Shown: in pieces, positions 14,108 to 19,445 of the stretch
Layout of the letters: each line of letters starts with the position of its first letter
How positions within the stretch are numbered: the first letter of the stretch is position 1
Source: DASTCC01 sp035711465
GTDB taxonomy: Bacteria; Acidobacteriota; Vicinamibacteria; Vicinamibacterales; SCN-69-37
Assembly (NCBI GenBank): GCA_035711465.1
Contig: DASTCC010000449.1
Location: forward strand, 1 to 19,445
DNA length: 19,445 nt
Reading direction: 5' to 3'
The notes under the pieces: generated by a model
What the model saw: only the letters and a program-made list of their open reading frames with translations
Told to the model about the DNA's origin: nothing
Databases searched by the model: none
Translations under genes and position numbers: made by a program

Positions 14108-15828
14108 GACGTTGCCGGCCGCGCGGCGAGCGTGCCGAAGAGCGTCGCGAACACACCGGATCGCGCCGCCAGCTCCGCGACCGGACCTTCGTCGACGATG
14201 CGCGCGCCGTCGAGCACGACGACGCGATCGGCCGAGGCGACGACGTCGAGCCGGTGGGCGATCACGATCGTCGTGCGTCCGCGCATCACGCGGCGATAGC
14301 CGTCGATCACCAGGCGCTCGGATGCCGGATCGAGCGCCGCGGTCGGCTCGTCGAGGATGAGCACCGACGGATTGGCGAGGAAGGCGCGTGCCAGCGCGAG
14401 CCGCTGGCGTTCGCCGACCGACAACGCGAGGCCGCGGTCGCCGACGATCGTGCCCAGCCCGTCGGGCAGCCGCCGCACGAATGCCAGGATGCCGGCCGCG
14501 TCGAGCGCGGTTTCGATCGCGGCATCCGACGCGTCCGGGCTCGCGTAGCGCACGTTGTCCGCGATCGACGCGTGGAACAGCGCCGGCTGCTGATCGACGA
14601 CCTGCACGTGACGCCTCAGATCGGCCAGGCGCAGCTCGCGCAGATCGTGGCCGTCGATCCGAACCGTGCCCTGGTCGGGATCGATCAGGCGCAGCAGGAG
14701 ATCGGCCAGGGTCGACTTGCCGCTGCCGCTGGCGCCGACCACGGCGACCGCTTCGCCGGCGGCGACGCGAAAGGAGACGCCGTCGAGCACCGGCGCGCCG
14801 CGGCCGTAGGTGAGCGTGACGCGGTCGAATTCGACGGCGCCTCGGACCTGCGGCAGCGCGATCGCATCGGGCCGCTCGACGATCTCCGCCGGCGTGTCGA
14901 GCAGGGTGGCGACTCGATGCCACGAGACCCGGGCCGTCGCCAGCGCCGCGTAGAGTCCCATCAGAGCCTGCACTGGCGCGACCAGCCGGGCCTGGTAGGC
15001 CATGAACGTCGCCAGCGTGCCGAGCGTCAACGTGCCGTCGACGACGCGCCAGCCGCCATAGAGGAACACCGCCGCGGTGCCGCCGGCGACCAGCAGCGTC
15101 GGCAGGCCGCCGGCGAGGTAATGCACGCGCTGCACGCCCATCATCGACGCGATGAACGCGTCGTTGAGCCGGCTGAAGCGCGTCACTTCCCGCCGCTCCG
15201 CGTTGGCGGTCACGACGGTCCGCATGCCCTGCAGCGTCTCGATCAGGAAGCTGCCGAGGTCGGCGCTGCGCTCGCGCATCTCGGCGACGCGCGGCTCGAG
15301 CGCTCGCCGGTAGCGGGCGAGCGCGATTGCCGAGATCGGCAGCGTCGCCAGTCCGACGAGCGTCAGGCGCCAGTCGAGCCAGAACAGGATCGCGAGACTG
15401 CCGGTGAGAAAGACGACGTTGCCGACCCAGGCGAGCGCCGTTTCGGCGACGACGCGCTGGATCTCGCCGATGTCGTTGTTGAGCCGCGAGATGATGTCGC
15501 CCAGCCGCGTCGAGGCATAGAATCGCGGCGACAGCCGCTGCAGGTGCTCGTAGAGCGCCCGCCGCATGTCGAAGAGAATCTCCGCCGACACCCGCGCGTA
15601 GCGCAGACCGGCGACGACGTTCAACACGAACCCGAGCGCGCCGCCGATCGCGAACAGCCACACCACCCGCCAGAGCGCCGCGCGATCGCGCCCGACCAGC
15701 GCGTCGTCGACGAGCGTCCGCGTGAGCGACGGCAGCCAGAGCGAGAGCGCGGTGCTGGCGAGACTCAGCGCCGCGATGACCAGCAGTCTCGCCGTATAGG
15801 GCTTGACGTAGAGCAGGGCGCGGCGCAT
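14104..15828 (-). CDS. qhpF: ABC exporter (fused permease-ATPase), QHNDH gamma-subunit export
   Basis: The protein has 574 residues in one chain. The N-terminal ~310 residues form an ABC type I exporter membrane domain, with hydrophobic segments from LLVIAALSLASTALSLWL onward, including VVFLTGSLAILFW. The ATPase domain follows, with Walker A GASGSGKST (365-373), signature LSVGE (469-473), Walker B VLILDE (489-494) and the H-loop AHRL. There is no N-terminal C39 peptidase domain, which fits a system where a separate protease (QhpE) cuts the leader. In qhp operons this transporter is proposed to move the processed gamma peptide to the periplasm. It starts 54 bp after qhpB; no good Shine-Dalgarno is visible before the ATG. 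By sequence alone it could be any MsbA-like exporter; context gives the role. Confidence 0.88.
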   Translation of the reverse strand: MRRALLYVKPYTARLLVIAALSLASTALSLWLPSLTRTLVDDALVGRDRAALWRVVWLFAIGGALGFVLNVVAGLRYARVSAEILFDMRRALYEHLQRLSPRFYASTRLGDIISRLNNDIGEIQRVVAETALAWVGNVVFLTGSLAILFWLDWRLTLVGLATLPISAIALARYRRALEPRVAEMRERSADLGSFLIETLQGMRTVVTANAERREVTRFSRLNDAFIASMMGVQRVHYLAGGLPTLLVAGGTAAVFLYGGWRVVDGTLTLGTLATFMAYQARLVAPVQALMGLYAALATARVSWHRVATLLDTPAEIVERPDAIALPQVRGAVEFDRVTLTYGRGAPVLDGVSFRVAAGEAVAVVGASGSGKSTLADLLLRLIDPDQGTVRIDGHDLRELRLADLRRHVQVVDQQPALFHASIADNVRYASPDASDAAIETALDAAGILAFVRRLPDGLGTIVGDRGLALSVGERQRLALARAFLANPSVLILDEPTAALDPASERLVIDGYRRVMRGRTTIVIAHRLDVVASADRVVVLDGARIVDEGPVAELAARSGVFATLFGTLAARPATS

Positions 15829-15882
15829 GGGGGAAGGCTTGAGGCTTGAGCGCCGCCGCGGAGTCCTTACTCTGTGGCGGCC

Positions 15883-16995
15883 CTACCTCGGCGGCGGCAG
15901 AAGCGTCAGCGACGTCATGTCCCCGTCGAGCGTGATCGTCCGCTGGTACTGGAACGTCGTCGCGTCGTAGAGATCGATCGTGTTGCCCGCCGTGTAGATG
16001 TAGAGATAGTTGCCGGCGCTGCTGACGCGCAGCGACATTCGCGGCCGTCCCTTGAACGGCGTGCGCGAAACGACGCGATAGGTCTGGAGATCGAACGCCC
16101 AGAACTCCGACTCGCCGATGTCGCGCCAGAGGCCGTAGGCCCTCCGGTGATCGGGCGCGATCGAGAACGACATCCCGCGGGCCGGGCCGATCGGGCGGAA
16201 GTCGATGTGCTTCTTCGCCAGATCGATGCGGCCGAGGCCCATGATGCGGCGGTTCTGCAGGCTGTCCAGCATCGTGAACATGCCGGTGTAGAAGCCGGGC
16301 TCGTCGCTGAACGGATCGAAGCCGCCGAGCGACACCCGGCCGGCGCCGTTCTCGAGCGGCCGCGACAGGTCCCACTTGTCGACCTGCGTGAAGTTGGTCG
16401 TCTCGTAGATCAGGATGTCGGAGCCGAGCAGGTACATCAGCTTGCCGTCGGGCGAGAAGATCACGCCGGCGCCCTCGCGCTCCTCGCCCTTCGGCCAGGG
16501 GATGGTGCGCGCGATCTTCTTGGTCGCCAGGTCGTACTGGACGAGCGTCGGCGGCCCGATCTCCCAGCGATCGGTCTTCAGCTCGTAGTTCTTGATCACC
16601 ATGATCAAGTACTTGTCGTGCGGATCCGGCTGCATCCCCCAGATCCGGACCTTCTTCCCGCCCTCGCTCAGCGTGTGGGTGTCGATCGACGCCTTGGTGA
16701 CGCGGTCGACGATCTCGATCTTCTCGTAGGTGACGTCCGAGATGTAGAGCTTGCTGCGATCGTCGGAGACGGTGACGTCGCCCGGGATGCCGATCTTCGT
16801 CGGGATCTCGCCGACGAGCTTCTCGGTCGCTTCGTCGATGACCGCGATCACGCCCTTGTAGGTCGACACGTAGAACGTGCCCTTGCCGGGCGAGGCCGGC
16901 GCGGCGGACTTCGTCTGCGCGGCCGCGGCGGCGCCGGCGAGGACGACGGCCGCGAGCGGCCACGCGATCGAACGCGCGAGACGTGAGCGGAGCAT
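15883..16995 (-). CDS. qhpB: QHNDH beta subunit (secreted YVTN-type beta-propeller)
   Basis: The protein has 370 residues. Residues 1-26 are a Sec signal peptide (Arg-rich start, hydrophobic core, AGAAAAAQ end). The rest is a seven-bladed YVTN-type propeller: TFYVSTYKGVIAVIDEATEKLVGEIPTKIG, GDVTVSDDRSKLYISDVTYEKIEIVD, VIFSPDGKLMYLLGSDILIYET and LYIYTAGNTIDLYDATTFQYQRTI. In QHNDH the beta subunit packs on the gamma subunit and helps to form the substrate site around CTQ. Length and location directly after the gamma gene match. I chose ATG 16995 because it follows the qhpC stop by 8 bp, carries the signal peptide, and has GAGG close upstream. The open frame extends further upstream only by reading through qhpC. 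Confidence 0.9.
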   Translation of the reverse strand: MLRSRLARSIAWPLAAVVLAGAAAAAQTKSAAPASPGKGTFYVSTYKGVIAVIDEATEKLVGEIPTKIGIPGDVTVSDDRSKLYISDVTYEKIEIVDRVTKASIDTHTLSEGGKKVRIWGMQPDPHDKYLIMVIKNYELKTDRWEIGPPTLVQYDLATKKIARTIPWPKGEEREGAGVIFSPDGKLMYLLGSDILIYETTNFTQVDKWDLSRPLENGAGRVSLGGFDPFSDEPGFYTGMFTMLDSLQNRRIMGLGRIDLAKKHIDFRPIGPARGMSFSIAPDHRRAYGLWRDIGESEFWAFDLQTYRVVSRTPFKGRPRMSLRVSSAGNYLYIYTAGNTIDLYDATTFQYQRTITLDGDMTSLTLLPPPR

Positions 16996-17003
16996 CGCGT
17001 GCC

Positions 17004-17345
17004 TCACGGGAAGATGATGTCGATCTTGCGCCAGTCCTTCTGCGCGGCGGCGCACTTCTTCGTCCAGTCGGGCGCGTGGTTCAGCTGATCGGGCACCTGC
17101 GCCGGCCAGAAGCAGCCGAGGTGGCAGTCGAAGAGGTCGCGCTCGACCGGCTGGCACAGTCCCGCGGTGCCGCCGGTGCGATCGACCTCCCATCCCGGCG
17201 AGAACAGCGTCGAACAGCCGAGCGGAATGTGGGCGCCGCCGCCCGGTTGCTGCGGCACGCTGAGCGCGACGACGTCGCGGGGCTCGTTTTCGAGCGCGCG
17301 GACGAGTCTTCGGGCCTTGTCGTTAACTGGGCTGAGGTGCTTCAT
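17004..17345 (-). CDS. qhpC: QHNDH gamma-subunit precursor (CTQ-bearing, thioether-cross-linked peptide)
   Basis: The precursor has 113 residues. The mature part from about residue 38 aligns closely with known gamma subunits through GC-PGWEVD, GLCQPVE-DL and FWPAQVPD. All cross-link residues are present with the right spacing: Cys44-Glu53, Cys64-Asp70 and Cys78-Asp86 for the three thioether bridges, and Cys74 with Trp80 for the CTQ cofactor (Pseudomonas/Paracoccus numbering 7-16, 27-33, 41-49, 37-43; offset 37). The leader (MKHLSPVNDKARRLVRALEN and on) is charged and helical, not a Sec signal, as expected for recognition by QhpD. There is one additional Cys (Cys98) that I do not know from characterised members. 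The ATG overlaps the end of qhpD by 23 bp and qhpB follows after 8 bp. Confidence 0.95.
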   Translation of the reverse strand: MKHLSPVNDKARRLVRALENEPRDVVALSVPQQPGGGAHIPLGCSTLFSPGWEVDRTGGTAGLCQPVERDLFDCHLGCFWPAQVPDQLNHAPDWTKKCAAAQKDWRKIDIIFP

Positions 17346-18771
17346 CGGGTCCATCCAGGGAACGAAGGAAATCCGGATTCTTCTGTACGATCTCGCCGTA
17401 GATCTGCAGACAGGTATCGGTCCAGCCGCGGATCCACTCGCAGTAGTGGAGATTCGGCCGCGTCGTCGTGCCATGGCGCGTGTGCGCCTCGTGGTAGCAG
17501 CCGCCGGCGCACAGCGGCCGCGCCCAGCAGGTCGCGCAGTCGGTCTTCGACGCGACGTGGTGATCGTCGAGGAACGCGCGTTGCTTGTCGCGGTCGATGC
17601 CGGCGCGGACGTCGCCGAGCTTGTGGTCGTCCGAGCCGGCGAAGCGATGACAGAGGGCGACGTCGCCCGAGGTCGAGACGCCGAGCAGGCCGAAGCCGGC
17701 GCCGCACGGCCAGGCCTTGCTGGCGCCGCGATGGATTTCCATCAGCGTCTCGCGCACGTTGCTGAAGCCGTGATGCCGGCCGGCAATGGCGGCGTCGCGG
17801 TAGTCGTTGGCGAGATCGCGGAACTGGCCGAGCACGTGCTCGAAGCCCTCGTCCGCGAACGCGTACGGCCGTTTCGCCGCAGTCGTCACCGGCGCGAAGC
17901 CGACCTCGTAGAAGCCGAGCTCCTGCGCGAGGTGATCGTAGATGCGCCGGACGTCGAGTGTCTCACGGGTCAGCGTCACCCGGGCGCCGATCGGCCGGGT
18001 CCGGTGGCGCGCGATCAACGCCTTGATTTTCGGCGCCACCTGGTCGTAGCTGCCCTTGCCGTTGTGGAAGACGCGAAACTTGTCCTGCAGATCCTTCGGG
18101 CCGTCGATCGAGATGGTGACGCCGAAGTTGTGCTCGGCGAGGAACCCGATGACCTCGTCGGTGAGCAGCGTCGCATTGGTCGTCAGGCTGAAGTCGACCT
18201 CTTTGCCGAGCTCGGCCGCGCGCGCCTTCGCGTAGGCGACCGTCGTCTTCAGGACCTTGAAGTTCAGCAGGGTCTCGCCGCCGAAGAAGGTGAGATGCGC
18301 GACCGATCCCGACTCGCGCATCATGAAGTCGACGCTCTCGCGCGCCGTCTCTTCGGTCATCCATTTCGGCTGCTTGCCCGGCGTGACCAGCCGGTCTTCG
18401 CCGTATTCGTAGCAGTAGGTGCAGGCCAGATTGCACTGCGACGTGACGTTCAGCACCATCGTGCTCAGCGGCACCGGCGTCAGCGGCACAATCTTCGGCA
18501 CCTTCCGCACCGGCGCGTCCATCGGCAGGATGGCGCGCATCTTCACGAGCTCGTCGACCGACTCGCCGACGTCGCCGGCGCTGTACCGGCCGTCGAGCTC
18601 GGACACGACTTCGCCGGCGGTCCGTCTGCGTTCGGCGACCAGATCGAGGATCGCGGCCGAGACGTCGTCGACGGCGACGACCGCGGCGCTCGGCGCGAGG
18701 TAGAGAAACCGCTGGCCGGCCGATTCGAAGGTATGGCAGTCGCCCGGCTGGAGCAGGCTCGTCGGGCTCAT
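17323..18771 (-). CDS. qhpD: Radical SAM/SPASM peptide cross-linking enzyme with RRE domain
   Basis: The protein has 482 residues. Residues ~30-85 (VVAVDDVSAAILDLVAERRR ... VDELVKMRAIL) form a PqqD-like RiPP recognition element. The radical SAM core has the cluster motif CNLACTYC (Cys113, Cys117, Cys120), FFGGETLLNF and SIDGPKDLQDKFR. The C-terminal SPASM region has seven Cys in the usual layout (356, 374, 412, 415, 421, 425, 444), ending LCAGGCYHEAH ... HYC, for two auxiliary Fe-S clusters. QhpD makes the Cys-to-Asp/Glu thioether bonds in the gamma subunit in the cytoplasm. The ATG overlaps the qhpA stop as ATGA and the C-terminus overlaps qhpC, so alpha, maturase and peptide are translationally linked. 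It also resembles other SPASM maturases such as anSME, but the RRE and the neighbouring qhpC settle the identity. Confidence 0.95.
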   Translation of the reverse strand: MSPTSLLQPGDCHTFESAGQRFLYLAPSAAVVAVDDVSAAILDLVAERRRTAGEVVSELDGRYSAGDVGESVDELVKMRAILPMDAPVRKVPKIVPLTPVPLSTMVLNVTSQCNLACTYCYEYGEDRLVTPGKQPKWMTEETARESVDFMMRESGSVAHLTFFGGETLLNFKVLKTTVAYAKARAAELGKEVDFSLTTNATLLTDEVIGFLAEHNFGVTISIDGPKDLQDKFRVFHNGKGSYDQVAPKIKALIARHRTRPIGARVTLTRETLDVRRIYDHLAQELGFYEVGFAPVTTAAKRPYAFADEGFEHVLGQFRDLANDYRDAAIAGRHHGFSNVRETLMEIHRGASKAWPCGAGFGLLGVSTSGDVALCHRFAGSDDHKLGDVRAGIDRDKQRAFLDDHHVASKTDCATCWARPLCAGGCYHEAHTRHGTTTRPNLHYCEWIRGWTDTCLQIYGEIVQKNPDFLRSLDGPDEAPQPS

Positions 18772-19445
18772 CGGCCGCCCACCGTCGAGAAGTCCCAGCG
18801 CATGTAGAGCGGCACGGTGACGACGAGATGCGCGCGCGCGCGCATTGGCGTGCCGCCGCCGGCTGGCGTATGGACGGCGACGACCCAGACGTCGCCGATG
18901 TTGTTGCGGTTGCCCGAGCGCTGCGGATTCGGCCCGTCGAGCGCCGGCGTGAACAGGCCGCGCGTCGGATCGATCTCGCCGACGAACCGGATGTCGTCGT
19001 CCTCGAACGTCGCGGTGTACTCCTCGAGCGACCAGGTCGCCTCCACCGGGCCGAGGAGCAGGTCGTCGGCGGTGTCCGGCTTGCCGTCGGCGCCGTTGTG
19101 GAAGGCGACGGCGTCGAACTGCGCGAGCATCTTCGGGAACACCGCGCCGCCGACCCGGGCCATGTTCCAGTTCGGCGCGACCTTGATCGAGTCGATCTTG
19201 TCGTAGACGACGAGCGCGCCCTTGTAGAGCGCGCCGGAGACGAAGAGATCGCGGGCGCCGACCGTAGCGTCGTTGGCGACGTTGACCTCGACGGTGACGA
19301 GCGCCGGCGTCGCGCTGGTCACCCGCGTCACGGTGACGCCGCGGCCGAAGTCGATGTCAGTGGCGGCGAGCGTGGTCGAGAAGTTGCTGCCGTAGATCCG
19401 CACCGGCTGCGCAATCGATCCGGTGCGCAACGAGAGACGATCGAT
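18768..19445 (-). CDS. qhpA: QHNDH alpha subunit, C-terminal part (cut by window edge)
   Basis: The frame is open from the right edge to the TGA at 18768-18770, giving 225 residues, roughly the last half of a family member. It shows two beta-rich domains. The first (~1-75) is an Ig/IPT-like unit (PVRIYGSNFSTTLAATDIDFG, VTVEVNVANDATVGARDLFVSG). The second (~80-225) includes WNMARVGGAVFPKMLAQFDAVAFHNGADGKPDTADDLLLG, ATWSLEEY, GDVWVVAVHTP and VPLYMRWDFSTVGGR and matches the last domain of QHNDH alpha. The di-haem cytochrome c domain with CxxCH motifs, which passes electrons from CTQ to outside acceptors, would lie upstream, beyond the window. The protein should be periplasmic. The true start is not visible; a TTG at 19430 is only an internal codon. 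Confidence 0.85.
   Translation of the reverse strand: MDRLSLRTGSIAQPVRIYGSNFSTTLAATDIDFGRGVTVTRVTSATPALVTVEVNVANDATVGARDLFVSGALYKGALVVYDKIDSIKVAPNWNMARVGGAVFPKMLAQFDAVAFHNGADGKPDTADDLLLGPVEATWSLEEYTATFEDDDIRFVGEIDPTRGLFTPALDGPNPQRSGNRNNIGDVWVVAVHTPAGGGTPMRARAHLVVTVPLYMRWDFSTVGGR

Noticed and set aside
14254..15849. Plus-strand open frame (531 codons) opposite the ABC exporter
   Set aside because: Low-complexity Arg/Asp/Gln sequence antisense to a protein with complete ABC motifs.
13373..16963. Minus-strand open frame of nearly 1200 codons spanning qhpE to qhpB
   Set aside because: Only its last 244 codons are a real protein (qhpE). The rest is an Arg-rich out-of-frame reading of qhpF and qhpB.
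13373..18771. Lanthipeptide, sactipeptide or PQQ cluster as an alternative to qhp
   Set aside because: A radical SAM with RRE, a small Cys-rich peptide, an exporter and a protease would also fit a general RiPP cluster. The gamma-subunit motifs, the propeller subunit and the alpha-subunit domain point specifically to QHNDH.
17167..18807. Plus-strand open frame (546 codons) opposite qhpD
   Set aside because: Antisense to a radical SAM protein with all cluster cysteines; no domain of its own.

Overview
The window is about 19.4 kb of GC-rich bacterial DNA with tightly packed genes. It contains no tRNA, rRNA, transposase, integrase or CRISPR array. Gene style suggests an environmental Acidobacteriota, perhaps class Vicinamibacteria. 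The hints are a lipoprotein with the CGDSPTDP start, secreted TPR, BNR-propeller and DUF4159 proteins, CadC-like winged-helix fusions, and short G-rich tandem repeats between genes. This assignment is inference; no phylogenetic marker gene is present.

The right third (13373 to the window edge, all minus strand) is the most coherent part. It is a quinohemoprotein amine dehydrogenase (QHNDH, qhp) operon, read right to left. It holds the C-terminal part of the alpha subunit (qhpA, cut by the edge), the radical SAM/SPASM cross-linking enzyme qhpD with a fused RiPP recognition domain, the gamma-subunit precursor qhpC, the beta-propeller subunit qhpB, the ABC exporter qhpF and the subtilisin-like leader peptidase qhpE. 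The qhpC peptide keeps every residue needed for the three Cys-to-Asp/Glu thioether bridges and for the cysteine tryptophylquinone (CTQ) cofactor. Three of the five junctions have overlapping stop and start codons (ATGA, 23 nt, GTGA), and one more has an 8-nt gap. In the known pathway QhpD cross-links QhpC in the cytoplasm, QhpE removes the leader, QhpF exports the peptide, and it assembles with the alpha and beta subunits in the periplasm to oxidise primary amines. The flavin monooxygenase QhpG, needed for CTQ in the studied organisms, is not in the window.

The left part (1-5599) holds a secreted protein cut by the left edge and a divergent pair made of a GAF/RsbW-type kinase and a DUF4159 secreted protein. 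It continues with a fumarylacetoacetate-hydrolase-fold enzyme bearing a signal peptide, a gamma-glutamyltransferase and a cupin. A 7-bp tandem repeat that could form G-quadruplexes sits in the divergent promoter region at 3181-3245. A large 11-bp-phased hairpin sits between convergent genes at 4986-5083.

The middle (5613-9107) has a secreted TPR protein divergent from an unusual three-domain regulator: winged helix, alpha/beta hydrolase and degenerate nucleotide-cyclase domain. An 11-bp-period direct repeat lies between them and is a candidate operator.

The stretch 9124-13085 (all minus) carries a glycine-rich RRM RNA-binding protein, a strong hairpin after it, a large secreted BNR/sortilin-like propeller protein, a translationally coupled lipoprotein and a small secreted protein of unknown function.
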